Positions 37,719-47,016 are shown, numbered from the stretch's first letter. The stretch: 64,000 nucleotides of DNA from Pollutimonas bauzanensis (GCF_900129885.1 NZ_FQXE01000002.1:124001-188000); one strand, 5' to 3'. A program made the numbers and translations. Notes: generated by a model from the letters alone, not told the origin.

Positions 37719-39635
37719 TTAAGCGCCCGCGTTCAACAACAGCCGGTTCAGGCGCTTGACGAAAGCCGCCGGGTCGGCCAGATTGCCGCCTTCGGCCAGC
37801 ATGGCCTGATCCAGCAGCAGCAAGGCCCACTCATTGAAATCGGCTTCCGGCGCATCCTGCATGCGGCCGATGAGCGCGTGTTCCGGATTGATCTCCAGAA
37901 TAGGCTTGACCTCCGGCGCCGCCTGCCCCGCCGCCTGCAGCATGCGCATCAGGTGCGGGCTGAGCTCATTCTGATCCACCACCACGCAGGCCGGGGAATC
38001 CACCAGGCGGCCCGTTACGCGCACCTCTTTCACCCGCTCGCCCAGCGCCGTCTTCAGGCGCTCCACCAGAGGCTTGAAGGTTTCGGCGATTTCAGCCTGG
38101 TGCTTCTTCTCGTCCTCGTCGGCCAGCTGATCCAGATCCAGCCCGCCCTTGGCGATAGACGTCAGCGCCTTGCCCTCGAAGTCGCGCAGATAGGACAGCA
38201 TCCATTCATCCACGCGGTCCGACAGCACCAGGACTTCCAGCCCCTTCTTGCGGAAAATCTCGAGGTGAGGACTGTTGCTGGCCGCCGCGTACGATTCGCC
38301 GCTGACATAATAAATCTTGTCCTGCCCTTCCTTCATGCGCCCCACATAATCGGCGAACGACACCGTCTGCGCCGCGCTATCGCCATGCGTCGACGCAAAG
38401 CGCAGCAGCTTGGCGATGCGGTCCTTGTTCGCCGCGTCCTCGCCCGCGCCCTCCTTGAGCACCTGGCCGAACTGCGTCCAGAACTCCGCGTACTGCTCCG
38501 GCTGGTTCTCAGCCAGGTCCTCAAGCAAGGACAGAATGCGCTTGGACGAACCCTCGCGGATGACGCGCACATCGCGGCTTTCCTGCAGGATTTCCCGCGA
38601 CACATTCAAAGGCAGATCGGCCGTATCGATCACCCCGCGCACAAAACGCAGATAATTCGGCAGCAATTGCTCCGCATCATCCATGATGAAGACACGCTTC
38701 ACATACAGCTTGACGCCGCGGCGCCCGTCGCGGTCCCAGAGATCCATGGGAGCATGCTTGGGGATATACAGCAGCTGCGTATATTCGCTGCGCCCTTCCA
38801 CCCGGTTGTGCGTCCACGCCAGCGGATCATCGTAATCGTGGGCGATATGCTTGTAGAACTCCTTGTACTGCTCATCCGTGATGTCCGACTTGGACCGCGT
38901 CCACAAGGCGCTCGCCTGGTTCACCGTCTCCCATTCATTCTTCTTGACCTGCTCCGCCTTTTCGGCGTCCCACTCCTCCTTCTGCATCTGGATAGGCAGA
39001 GAAATATGGTCGGAATAATGACGCAGCACTTCGCGCAGCTTCCAGCCATTCAGGAACTCATCCTCGCCATCGCGTAGATACAGGGTCACGGACGTACCGC
39101 GATCCGCCTTCTCCACCGGCGCCACCGTAAAATCGCCCTCGCCTTCGGACTCCCACATCACGGCTTCCGTTTCCGCCACACCCGCGCGGCGGCTCAGCAC
39201 CGACACCTTCTTGGCCACGATAAAGGCCGAATAAAAGCCCACCCCGAACTGGCCGATAAGCTGGGCGTCTTTCTGGCTATCGCCAGTAAGCTTGGAAAAG
39301 AATTCCCGGGTGCCCGAACGGGCGATCGTGCCCAGATGGTCCACCGCTTCATCGCGCGTCATGCCGATGCCATTATCTGAAATCGTGATCGTGCGCTGAT
39401 CCTTGTCGAATTCGACGCGGATTCGCAGATCGGTGTCACCCTGGAAAAGCTCGGGATGATCAATCGCCTCGAAACGCAGCTTGTCGCAGGCGTCCGACGC
39501 ATTCGAGACCAATTCGCGCAGGAATATTTCTTTGTTGCTGTACAGGGAATGAATCATCAGATGCAGCAACTGCTTCACTTCGGCTTGAAAGCCCAAGGTT
39601 TCTGACGAGGAGACGGGCGTATCAGTTTGACTCAT
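37719..39635 (-). CDS. htpG: Chaperone HtpG (Hsp90)
   Basis: A 638-residue Hsp90 homologue. The N-terminal GHKL ATPase has [22 protein letters not shown] and [16 protein letters not shown]; the middle domain ([18 protein letters not shown]) and C-terminal dimer domain follow at normal length. ATG 39635 ([10 protein letters not shown]) is chosen; the extended frame upstream encodes an unrelated hydrophobic stub. Convergent with ampD across the 80-bp repeats. Confidence 0.96.
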   Translation of the reverse strand: MSQTDTPVSSSETLGFQAEVKQLLHLMIHSLYSNKEIFLRELVSNASDACDKLRFEAIDHPELFQGDTDLRIRVEFDKDQRTITISDNGIGMTRDEAVDHLGTIARSGTREFFSKLTGDSQKDAQLIGQFGVGFYSAFIVAKKVSVLSRRAGVAETEAVMWESEGEGDFTVAPVEKADRGTSVTLYLRDGEDEFLNGWKLREVLRHYSDHISLPIQMQKEEWDAEKAEQVKKNEWETVNQASALWTRSKSDITDEQYKEFYKHIAHDYDDPLAWTHNRVEGRSEYTQLLYIPKHAPMDLWDRDGRRGVKLYVKRVFIMDDAEQLLPNYLRFVRGVIDTADLPLNVSREILQESRDVRVIREGSSKRILSLLEDLAENQPEQYAEFWTQFGQVLKEGAGEDAANKDRIAKLLRFASTHGDSAAQTVSFADYVGRMKEGQDKIYYVSGESYAAASNSPHLEIFRKKGLEVLVLSDRVDEWMLSYLRDFEGKALTSIAKGGLDLDQLADEDEKKHQAEIAETFKPLVERLKTALGERVKEVRVTGRLVDSPACVVVDQNELSPHLMRMLQAAGQAAPEVKPILEINPEHALIGRMQDAPEADFNEWALLLLDQAMLAEGGNLADPAAFVKRLNRLLLNAGA

Positions 39636-39848
39636 TGTTAGACCACGCAAAAAAAGATAATTATTCAATAAAAACAAATCCCTGGATCATCCCCAAGGGA
39701 AATCGCAGGAAATCCGGCCAGCGGCGCCCGGCCATTCGCGCCGCCTGGCGGCAACGAAGACATCGGCGCAAACAGCGACCCGGCAGCGCCGGCGCCAAGC
39801 TGGAAGTCCCAACATAATGGGGCCGATGCGGAAATTTTCAAGTGTGCG

Positions 39849-39854
39849 TATAAT
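39849..39854 (+). promoter_or_regulatory. -10 box for tRNA-Leu
   Basis: A perfect TATAAT followed by a CG-containing discriminator, 48 bases before the tRNA. No good -35 is seen at the right distance (ATGCGG lies there). A small stem CCTGTG-CAA-CACAGG is in the leader. Confidence 0.5.
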
Positions 39855-39902
39855 TACGCCTTTCTGCCACGTCCTGTGCAACACAGGGCGATCTGCTTGA
39901 AT

Positions 39903-39987
39903 GCCCGGGTGGTGAAATTGGTAGACGCAGGGGACTCAAAATCCCCCGCCGCAAGGCGTGCCGGTTCGATTCCGGCCCCGGGCACCA
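39903..39987 (+). tRNA. tRNA-Leu (anticodon CAA)
   Basis: 85 bases with acceptor GCCCGGG/CCCGGGC, a class II long variable arm (CGCCGCAAGGCGT), anticodon stem GGGGA/TCCCC around CTCAAAA giving CAA, T-loop TTCGATT and an encoded CCA. It is the left boundary of the AT-rich defence island, a common insertion target. Confidence 0.95.
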
Positions 39988-40189
39988 ACTGCTTGTTCCA
40001 AACAGGTTCAAGACGCACCAAATACTGGGCTCTTCCCCATTAACGGGGGATGGGCACTCATTACACTCAGTTAATTACACCATTCCAACCGCATTGGGCC
40101 AAGACTCTCATGCGGTAATTCATGACCTGTCCCGGCTTTTTCGATCCAAGGTAACTTGAGATAATGGCCTCTTCGATAGCGAGAGGCAA

Positions 40190-40383
40190 ATGAAGAAGAC
40201 GCGATACAGCGACGAGCAGATCGTGCGGATCCTGCGCGAGACCGACAAAGACACCGTTGCCGAGGTGGCCAAGCGCCACGGCGTGAGCGAGGCGACGATC
40301 TATGCGTGGCGCAAGAAGTTCGGCAGCATGGAGACCGACGAAGTCAAACGGCTCAAAGCGTTGGAAGGGGAGAATGCCAGGAA
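40190..40383 (+). pseudogene. IS3-family OrfA transposase fragment
   Basis: MKKTRYSDEQIVRILRETDK, then HGVSEATIYAWRKKFGSM and VKRLKALEGENAR, is the helix-turn-helix OrfA of an IS3 element. It stops being transposase at about 40383, where the DNA switches to a second IS3 fragment on the other strand, so OrfB and the right end are gone. The left end probably lies near 40120. Confidence 0.8.
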
Positions 40384-40542
40384 TATCCCAGCTGGCGCAA
40401 CGTGGCATTCATTCGGCGGCCTAGCTTCAAGTACAGCTTTACTGCACGTAAACGATCCTCATACGAATACATGAACTACTCCCCAAGTAGTCCAAGATTT
40501 TGTCCGCACCCCCAAGGGGTCAAAATTCAATTGCCGTTGACA
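40384..40542 (-). mobile_element. 5' end of a second IS3-type element
   Basis: On the minus strand the element begins TGTCAACGGCAATTGAA at 40542 and its OrfA starts at about 40471 as MYSYEDRLRAVKLYLKLG, a well-known IS3-family opening. It is cut after about 30 residues at the junction with the plus-strand fragment, leaving two IS3 heads fused tail-less. Confidence 0.65.
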
Positions 40543-40546
40543 CCAA

Positions 40547-40795
40547 TTATCTAGAATTTACTTTGATTAGATCATATATCCATTTGAAATTGTCGGTAAT
40601 TGGAAGACAGGGCGGGCCCTTACATACAATCTGAACGGGTGACATCATCGAATGCGCAGCGATCACGATAGACCGGAATCGGCGGTCATCTTCACCTGAA
40701 TCCGCAATTGCCATAGTCTTATAATAGCCCACCGCATAAACCAGCGAGCAAATACCAGCGGACCAAAGTATTGGAGAGTGCTCCTTCTCACCCAA
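40547..40795 (-). CDS. Small unknown ORF downstream of the SIR2-STAND gene
   Basis: An 82-residue frame with a TTG start, 14 bases after the SIR2-STAND stop and ending at the IS3 end. It contains one hydrophobic stretch (ILWSAGICSLVYAVGYY) and shares the AT-rich base use of its neighbour. No family recognised and no clear ribosome site; it may be chance. Confidence 0.3.
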   Translation of the reverse strand: MGEKEHSPILWSAGICSLVYAVGYYKTMAIADSGEDDRRFRSIVIAAHSMMSPVQIVCKGPPCLPITDNFKWIYDLIKVNSR

Positions 40796-40809
40796 TCGTT
40801 TTGTGCTAT

Positions 40810-43800
40810 TTATTGCTGCGGTCGTATATCAATTGCGATTGGCCCTCGATAGTTGAAGTAGAGTAGGAATTCGATTTCCGATTGGTTTTGTATGGATTGC
40901 CAAGTATCTATCGAAATTTTTCCTCGCTTAAAGAAAGTGTTAAATCGAAGCTCTGCGCATTTGATAAACCCATAGCCTGCCTGCCTAGTAATAACTAGCC
41001 CTTTAAAACGTTTGGGTTGGCCATCTAGCTCGCAGACGGGAAAGCTAATTCTATCTCTCTCAGTTAGATATGCATCGCGAAGTTGTTTAAATTCATTGTT
41101 TCCTTTGTCGACGTCTCCGTAGAGAAGGTTGCATCGTGCAAAAAAATAGCGAGCCTCGTAATGGCTGTCTCCGTCGGAGAAACTACGTCTAAGAAAAGAA
41201 AGAATGGATTCCGCATTCCCGAATTCATCCTTTTTAATTAAAGCTTTTGCTAAAGACAGATTGGCACTTTTATCGCTAGGGGCGGAGAGGACTGCGCCAC
41301 GTAATACGGCTATGCCATCGTCTAATCCTTGCCCTCCCCCAGTTACCAGTGCATCTCCATAAACCCTAGAAATTGATATATTATCCGGGTTTTTCGCATG
41401 AAATCTTTCAAGTATTTCTAGTGCCTTGGGTTGATTTCCGAGTGTTTTAAGGAAATCCGTACGCAAAAGAGTCATAGGAGAATCATCTGGGTGTTTGAGT
41501 AGATAGCTCTCAATTAACGATGAAAGCTCCGAAGTGACACGTACGATAGATTGCTCACGGGCGTCTTGCGTAGAGTCAGATTTTGGATCTGTTTTTGGTG
41601 CAGTAAAAAACTCTTTTAGTTCATCGAGCAGCACTTGTCCTAGAAGGTGCTCAGGATATGAATTTCCTTTGGTCGAAAGTTGGGGCTTTAAAATGCTTCG
41701 CGCATCAGCTCGGTATCTTTCTCTCTCTACAAGTGTAGTTGCTTTGAGTGCTTTTTTTCGCAGCAGATTAGCCTTTGTATGCTGGATGCTAGAGTCTTTG
41801 TAGCCTGTTTCCCGGTTTGCGATCTCGGCCTTCTTAACATAGTCTGATGCTACATCGAGATTTCCCAAGCGATGATTTATTTCAAGGATCGCGCGTTGAT
41901 GAAAAATGAATGCTTCTGGCGCACCATTTTTATCGGCTGCATCAAATACTGAGATTGCGAGATTTTTCTCTTCAAAAAGTTCCGCTAGACGCTTCCCTCT
42001 GACAAGTTCAAAAAATGACTTATTGTCACTGGAATAATTTAAATCAATTTTATCAAGAATGCGAATTAGCTGGTAAGCACGTTGTTTTGGATCAGTAATG
42101 GCTAACGAAAAAACTAGTTTTGCGATTTCAGAGTGGCGGCTTTGGTAGGTTATGTCTCGGTACCGTCTTTCATAATTGCTTCTGACTACGCGTGCTAACG
42201 GACCAATCAGCAGATCATTAAGTTTTGTAATTTCAACGCCACTAATTCTTGATAGCAGACCTGCGCGGACTCCGACTTCTGCTTGATGAAGAGTACAAAT
42301 ATCTAGATAGATTTGTTGAACTTCGCGTGGCGTAATTTTCTCAAATTCACTTACTAGAATGTTCTCAAAGCTATCACCAAAAGTTATTTCGTGAAGCGCG
42401 ACTAGAAGCTGTTGGCTGTATAGTTTCTCTATAAAGAGCTTTTGCTCAATCTGTGTGTATTGATCGAGTGGTCCTAGAATTTTATGTTCTGAAAGTTTGC
42501 CAAGTAGGGGAGATACTTCACTATCGTCTAGGTCATGCAGTTCGAAGGTTTTCGAAATTTTCTTACTGAGTGTTTCTCCGTAAATATTGAATTCATTGGT
42601 TCTTCCGCACGCTATTACAGTAATCCGTATTTTTCTTGTAAATAGAGTCTGAAGCAGTGCAGTCAGTTCTTCTTGTTGCTCGATGGCGTCGTCTACAAAG
42701 AAATAAAGACGCGATTTTACTAATTGCTGTAGCTCTATGATTTGTTGGCTGCGAATTATTGAGCCTTCTTTTAGCCAAACAACTAAAGGCGAGTCTAGTA
42801 GTTTGCTCGTTTCAATTGCGACTCGCTTAGCTAATACGGATTTTCCGCAGCCGGCATATCCCTTAATGACAAAGAGCTTTGGCTCAGTGCTTTCTAGAGT
42901 ATTTATGACTGCTGTATTAAGGATTTCGTTGGTTATTGCTCTAGTTACGTCGAACTCGGCGTAAATTGGTGAAAATGACGTATCTAGACCGCTATAGAAA
43001 TCACGCGGTATAGGCTTTGCCATAGCGGGAGCTAATGGCTCGATATGTAGCAGTTCCTCATACAGGTACTGTACTAATGCGTCAGAAGGCTGATTGTGTG
43101 ACGGGATCCACTTTGAAATCGACAATTTATCTTTGTCAAACAATGTCGCTAACAGCCTATTTTTTTCATGAATTTGGCTGTCGATAGCGTCAATAAAGTC
43201 CGAAAATGTCCCTGTATAGGGAAGGATTCGTCTTGCATACCAATAGCGTTGTTCAATATCGTCAAACTCAAGGTTGAGATATAGATAAGGATCGCGGATT
43301 TGGCTTTCGTCGCCTATGTCAAATAATATTTGTTTTATATTCTCATCACTGAGACTATAGCCACAAAATACAATGGGGCACTGTGTCGCCCATTCAGTGA
43401 ACGCTTTTACTAAATTTTCGCGACCGTACTTAAATTTGGCATATTCCTGAGAGTCGAGAACAATTGGTACTGACGTGTCGGCGTAGTTGGTGATAGAACC
43501 GTGAAGTTTCAGATATGGAACGCTATTTTGCCCTGCTAGGGCGCGCTCTAATTCTTCACCATCTTTTGTGACAGGAGAAAGAGTTTGAAGAGCGTCAGAC
43601 GACTCCGTATATGCCCGCTCGATGATGAGGTCATAGTTTGTGGTTACGATGGCTTTCCATCGAAATTTGGGTATTTTTAAATGGAATGGTGCAGGGCTAA
43701 GGGGAAGAAATGTGTCTCGGACGAAACTTTGTACCTTTGCAAGAGAGGCTTCATTTCGTGCATAGTCAGCCACTGTTAATAGATTTTTATTTTTATGTGC

Positions 43801-43965
43801 TCCGCCAAGGAACTTATCTGCGAGCATGTCCCGTAGTGTCGTGGCGTAAATCCTAGTTTCCTTGCCTTCGACCAAAGCATCAAATGATGCGCCTGCACCT
43901 AAGAATAAAATCGCGTTACCTGACTCGATTGCTGTTTTAATCGGTCCGGGAATTTTGTTTTGCAT
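40810..43965 (-). CDS. SIR2-STAND-TPR antiphage-type NTPase (Avs5-like) with cold-shock-like C-terminus
   Basis: A 1,051-residue single-protein system. Residues 1-280: SIR2-like NAD-binding domain with FLGAGAS, the Asn of TTNYDLIIERAY, the His of LKLHGSI and FCGYSLSDE. Residues about 340-620: STAND P-loop NTPase with Walker A GYAGCGKSVLAKR and Walker B RLYFFVDDA. Residues about 640-960: helical, TPR-like repeats, the usual sensor part. Residues about 985-1051 read like a cold-shock/OB domain (GYGFIKC, NTFFKRGKI, SEIEFLLYF, GPIAIDI). SIR2-STAND proteins (AVAST type V) sense phage proteins and deplete NAD. The gene is AT-rich against its surroundings, a sign of transfer. ATG 43965 follows GGCGGAAATCA. 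Domain calls are by eye. Confidence 0.82.
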   Translation of the reverse strand: MQNKIPGPIKTAIESGNAILFLGAGASFDALVEGKETRIYATTLRDMLADKFLGGAHKNKNLLTVADYARNEASLAKVQSFVRDTFLPLSPAPFHLKIPKFRWKAIVTTNYDLIIERAYTESSDALQTLSPVTKDGEELERALAGQNSVPYLKLHGSITNYADTSVPIVLDSQEYAKFKYGRENLVKAFTEWATQCPIVFCGYSLSDENIKQILFDIGDESQIRDPYLYLNLEFDDIEQRYWYARRILPYTGTFSDFIDAIDSQIHEKNRLLATLFDKDKLSISKWIPSHNQPSDALVQYLYEELLHIEPLAPAMAKPIPRDFYSGLDTSFSPIYAEFDVTRAITNEILNTAVINTLESTEPKLFVIKGYAGCGKSVLAKRVAIETSKLLDSPLVVWLKEGSIIRSQQIIELQQLVKSRLYFFVDDAIEQQEELTALLQTLFTRKIRITVIACGRTNEFNIYGETLSKKISKTFELHDLDDSEVSPLLGKLSEHKILGPLDQYTQIEQKLFIEKLYSQQLLVALHEITFGDSFENILVSEFEKITPREVQQIYLDICTLHQAEVGVRAGLLSRISGVEITKLNDLLIGPLARVVRSNYERRYRDITYQSRHSEIAKLVFSLAITDPKQRAYQLIRILDKIDLNYSSDNKSFFELVRGKRLAELFEEKNLAISVFDAADKNGAPEAFIFHQRAILEINHRLGNLDVASDYVKKAEIANRETGYKDSSIQHTKANLLRKKALKATTLVERERYRADARSILKPQLSTKGNSYPEHLLGQVLLDELKEFFTAPKTDPKSDSTQDAREQSIVRVTSELSSLIESYLLKHPDDSPMTLLRTDFLKTLGNQPKALEILERFHAKNPDNISISRVYGDALVTGGGQGLDDGIAVLRGAVLSAPSDKSANLSLAKALIKKDEFGNAESILSFLRRSFSDGDSHYEARYFFARCNLLYGDVDKGNNEFKQLRDAYLTERDRISFPVCELDGQPKRFKGLVITRQAGYGFIKCAELRFNTFFKRGKISIDTWQSIQNQSEIEFLLYFNYRGPIAIDIRPQQ

Positions 43966-44104
43966 TGATTTCCGCCTGCAGTGCGATGTTAGATCATTGG
44001 GTCAATATGAAGTACAAAAACTGGCGACAGCCTATCCTGCACCAGCTTCTAACGCCTAATATTCCTTCGTCATGACTAAGCTTTGGGCACGCCAAAGCAT
44101 CAGG

Positions 44105-44302
44105 TCAGAGTTGCACAAATTCGTTGAGGCTGATGTCCCCATTGATGAAGCGCTAGGCATGTTCGTCATCCGATGGACTCAGCGAGAACCCTTCCAAACT
44201 GACTGATGCTCGTGCGTAGTTAACTGCCGCTTCACGCCGGCTACGCTCGGCATCGGATAGTGTTTTATTTGGTTCTACCCCGTGCGTACCCTTCTCAGCC
44301 AT
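44105..44302 (-). pseudogene. VbhA-family antitoxin remnant with an in-frame stop
   Basis: From ATG 44302, after the ribosome site AGGGGAGAGCCC, the frame reads KTLSDAERSRREAAVNYARA, SVSLEGFSLSPSDDEHA, then TAG at 44153-44155, then RFINGDISLNEFVQL and TGA at 44105. This is the VbhA antitoxin fold, including the Fic-inhibiting helix motif S-x-x-x-E-G. Without the TAG it would be 65 residues, a normal length. The partner Fic toxin, usually directly downstream, is absent; the SIR2-STAND gene is there instead. Confidence 0.65.
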
Positions 44303-44377
44303 GGGCTCTCCCCTGGTTTAGGTAACTCTATTTTACAAGACGTGGGATTTTTTGGTATCCGTCCGGGGAACAACGAC

Positions 44378-44403
44378 GCAGCGCCGCGCGATAACGGCGC
44401 TGC
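44378..44403 (-). terminator. Hairpin after the two-gene membrane module
   Basis: GCAGCGCCG and CGGCGCTGC (9-base arms, 8-base loop), extended outward by GGAAC/GTTCC, just past the stop of the membrane protein gene. A poly-T run is weak, so it may be a stabilising stem as much as a terminator. Confidence 0.5.
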
Positions 44404-44436
44404 CCGTTCCTGAAAAATGGATTTATTCATACTGGA

Positions 44437-45174
44437 CTAATAAAGATCGGTTCGCAAGTTGACGCTTTCTAGCGTTTCTAAAAATTCATGATTGCCTTTC
44501 ATGTAGGAAGAATAATGGCATTTCATAAACTGAATACCCATTAGGATTAGACGAATCTGTGCAAAATCAGTCAGATTGACGAGGGCGAGATATTGGCTTT
44601 GCCTGTCTGATATATCGAATCCATTTTCGTCGCTTAGCCGGTCCGATACGAGCTTAACTGCGACGTAGAAAGATCGCAGCATGCCAAATATATGATCAAG
44701 GTTATCAATTTGTTCGAGGTAACGAGTTACTCCGGCATTATCAGCCCCTCGATTCCTGAGGTCCTCTACCTCCCGCTCTACTTTTAATATGGCCGCGGTT
44801 CCCGTCACTTCTATTGGGGAACTTTCGCTCCCTAAGTTGACTTGCAAGTCTTTCAGTAGAGTTTTTTGAGAAACTATAACATTAAAGAAGAGCACACTGA
44901 AGGTCCTAACCATCTCTACTTTTTCATTGTTCTTGAGCTGATCCCTCAGACTTATATTCGCTTCATTCTGAAAATTCAGTGATTTGATGAGCAGAATGAT
45001 AGCTATAAAGCTTAGAATTGGATTAAGGACACCACCGAAATAGTCGCCAAATTGGCCCCAGTCAGAGGACTCGCTAGATATTTTATAGCCTAACCCAAGG
45101 AAAAAATGAACCAGGTAAGCCGCTGTAGTTAGAAAGATCGCGAAAACGGCGGCACAAAGGGTCCCATTAATCAT
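44437..45174 (-). CDS. Membrane protein resembling putative phage abortive-infection (putAbiC) proteins
   Basis: A 245-residue protein: two N-terminal membrane spans (VFAIFLTTAAYLVHFFLGLG and PILSFIAIILLIKSL) separated by SSDWGQFGDYFGGVLN, then a long cytosolic helical domain rich in charged residues. The WGQFGDYFGGVLNP spacer between two spans is shared with proteins labelled putative phage abortive infection protein. Its ATG overlaps the TGA of the preceding gene (ATGA), so the two form a coupled module inside the defence island. Function is inferred from context and resemblance only. Confidence 0.65.
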   Translation of the reverse strand: MINGTLCAAVFAIFLTTAAYLVHFFLGLGYKISSESSDWGQFGDYFGGVLNPILSFIAIILLIKSLNFQNEANISLRDQLKNNEKVEMVRTFSVLFFNVIVSQKTLLKDLQVNLGSESSPIEVTGTAAILKVEREVEDLRNRGADNAGVTRYLEQIDNLDHIFGMLRSFYVAVKLVSDRLSDENGFDISDRQSQYLALVNLTDFAQIRLILMGIQFMKCHYSSYMKGNHEFLETLESVNLRTDLY

Positions 45175-45989
45175 TTGTAGAATCCACTCACAATGTACTT
45201 TATTACTTTGCCATCACGAAGTGTTATGGGAGCCGCGATTATTCTCACATATTTCCAATCCGACTTCTCGATTCCATTGTTATGGTCAAGGTTCGTAGAG
45301 AACATCTTTTTGGCTTCAATTTTTACCTCTTTATATTTTGAGGCAAACCCAAAGGCTGTTGTTTCCTCCTCGCCTTGGATCTGAAGGCGCCCGTTACCCG
45401 TGTGAATGTTAAGTCTCGTAATGCTTGCAGTCAGTTCAACGGTCTCCTTAGACTTTTTGGCCTCAAGGGTCTTCGCCGTGTCGGAGTTGAACGTGGCTAA
45501 TATCGTTTGATCATCTCTATTTTTTCTATATCTGATCTTTATTTCATGCTTGAATTTTGAGACCTCGTGGGCGTTCTTTATAGCGGATTTCCTGAGCTGT
45601 TCCGTCAGAGCCTCAGAAGTATCGCCAAGCTTGTCTATCACGCGCTGCGCTTTGTCGCTTAAAGGCTTGAGCTCTCCATATATCGCGTCGCTAAAATAAT
45701 AAGAAATAATCTCCGCAAATGCCTGATGCCCTATAGCGTTGAATTTTCGCGTAAGCCCATCGTCGGCGATCTCTAAGCTAAATATCTGCCCATATGAACC
45801 TGAAAACGTATTCTTAAGCTGTGTTCTTACGCTTCCTTTATGTGATTGGCGTTCTGGCACCTCTCCGGTCAGGGTGGTTTCAGCGATACATCGGATAGCG
45901 TCAGACGTCCCTAACAATGAGGTCAGTCCGGCCTTCATATCCACCGAATATTCTGGAGTGTTTATTACGGCATCGAAATTGAGCGACAT
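45171..45989 (-). CDS. Unknown soluble protein, partner of the membrane protein
   Basis: A 272-residue protein with no signal peptide or membrane span and no domain I recognise. Segments of note: LLGTSDAIRCIAETTLTGEVPER, KGSVRTQLKNTFSGSYGQIF, a charged central helix (about 100-150) and a C-terminal beta-rich part ending YIVSGFYK. It is the first gene of a two-gene unit; its stop overlaps the start of the membrane protein. Base use is AT-rich like the rest of the island. ATG 45989 (MSLNFDAVIN); upstream sequence CTTCGGAACCTTCC gives a weak ribosome site. It could be the sensor or effector half of a defence pair. Confidence 0.6.
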   Translation of the reverse strand: MSLNFDAVINTPEYSVDMKAGLTSLLGTSDAIRCIAETTLTGEVPERQSHKGSVRTQLKNTFSGSYGQIFSLEIADDGLTRKFNAIGHQAFAEIISYYFSDAIYGELKPLSDKAQRVIDKLGDTSEALTEQLRKSAIKNAHEVSKFKHEIKIRYRKNRDDQTILATFNSDTAKTLEAKKSKETVELTASITRLNIHTGNGRLQIQGEEETTAFGFASKYKEVKIEAKKMFSTNLDHNNGIEKSDWKYVRIIAAPITLRDGKVIKYIVSGFYK

Positions 45990-46189
45990 GGAAGGTTCCG
46001 AGAAGACATGTAAGCTTGGTTAGCAGATTGGCAATAATTGGTACTTATACTATAAGTATCAATTTATGAATAGACGTACGTCGCCTACCCCTCGAATGGC
46101 ACCTGAATCAAGCTCGATGAAGATCAGGCGCTACGGGCGTCTTCGCTTTTTCCATGCAGCCACCACACTTTCGTTTCCAAGGCGATTTT

Positions 46190-46360
46190 TTTGTATGGGT
46201 GCAATCAGTGTGGCTGCATCAACTGCCTCGTCGCAGGTTTGCGCTTACAGCGTGGCGTAGCGGACGAAGCCGGTTTCAGGCTCGCTTGACATGCAAAGGA
46301 GAACTTGACGATCTCGGTCTTAGGCAGTGGCCCCAGCTGCAGCTTCTTGGTCGTACTCAT
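46190..46360 (-). pseudogene. DUF2274 protein remnant from a decayed conjugative element
   Basis: From ATG 46360 the frame gives MSTTKKLQLGPLPKTEIVKF then SFACQASLK, the opening of DUF2274 proteins that sit after trbI in Tn4371-like integrative elements. A frameshift follows; in the next frame GFVRYATL, a stop, and AQTCDEAVDAATL continue the family sequence. So the gene is dead by a frameshift plus a nonsense codon. The rest of the transfer genes are absent. Confidence 0.65.
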
Positions 46361-46443
46361 CGCGAAGTCCCGCTGTTGAAGGGTAATCCCCCCGTAAAAC
46401 CGCAGTGATCGAAGGTAGAATTTCCATAACAAGGAAATTCGCA

Positions 46444-46626
46444 ATGAAGCAATCCCGATTCACCGACAGCCAGATCATGGCGATCCTGAAACAAGCCGAA
46501 GCCGGTACGCCCGTGCCAGAGTTGTGCCGCGAGCACGGCATGAGCAGCGCCTCGTTTTACAAGTGGCGCGCCAAATACGGCGGCATGGACACCTCCATGA
46601 TGACGCGCATGAAGGAACTCGAATAC
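46444..46626 (+). pseudogene. IS3-family (IS51-like) OrfA fragment
   Basis: MKQSRFTDSQIMAILKQAEA, ELCREHGMSSASFYKWRAKY and MDTSMMTRMKELE form the OrfA head of an IS3-type transposase. It is cut at about 46626 and joins an integrase fragment read on the opposite strand. AACAAGGAAATTCGC gives a good ribosome site. Confidence 0.8.
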
Positions 46627-46639
46627 TCGGCCCGGCAAT

Positions 46640-47016
46640 CCGCAACAATAGGGCGACCCTTCAATGCGTGGGGCCGACGAAAGAAGCTGATAAGCGTCTT
46701 CACCTGTGGGCTTGGACATCTTCCCCGGCTTACTGTCCGGCCAAGCGATGCGGCGATTTTCAAAATCCACCCATGCCCATTCCAACAGCCAAATCTCGAA
46801 CATTCGGGCAGCAAACGAAAACAGCAGGCGAATGCCCAATGTCAGCAGCCGATGCTCCAGGCCTTCCGCGTCGGCTCGATCCAGATACTCGTAGATGCGC
46901 CCCAACTCTTCATCAGTGATGAATCGCGTTGTGCCTTTCTCGGGATACATCGGGACATGACGGCAAGGATTCGATCCGTCGGGACGATAACCCCATACCT
47001 CTACCATGTTCAGCAT
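46640..47016 (-). pseudogene. Phage-type tyrosine integrase, internal fragment
   Basis: Reads MVEVWGYRPDGSNPCRHV, RFITDEELGRIYEYLDRADA, then RLLFSFAARMFEIWLLEW with the first catalytic Arg, and ends at SAPRIEGSPY, where the IS3 fragment begins. The N-terminal arm and the catalytic C-terminus (HxxR and Tyr) are missing. It marks the right side of the defence island. 47017-47228 shows no recognisable gene. Confidence 0.75.

Noticed and set aside
37383-37722. Open frames through the 80-bp repeats (GHRTVPCGLFCAW type)
   Set aside because: The repeat length plus frame keeps stops out on both strands; there is no start signal or ribosome site, and the DNA palindrome explains the conservation better.
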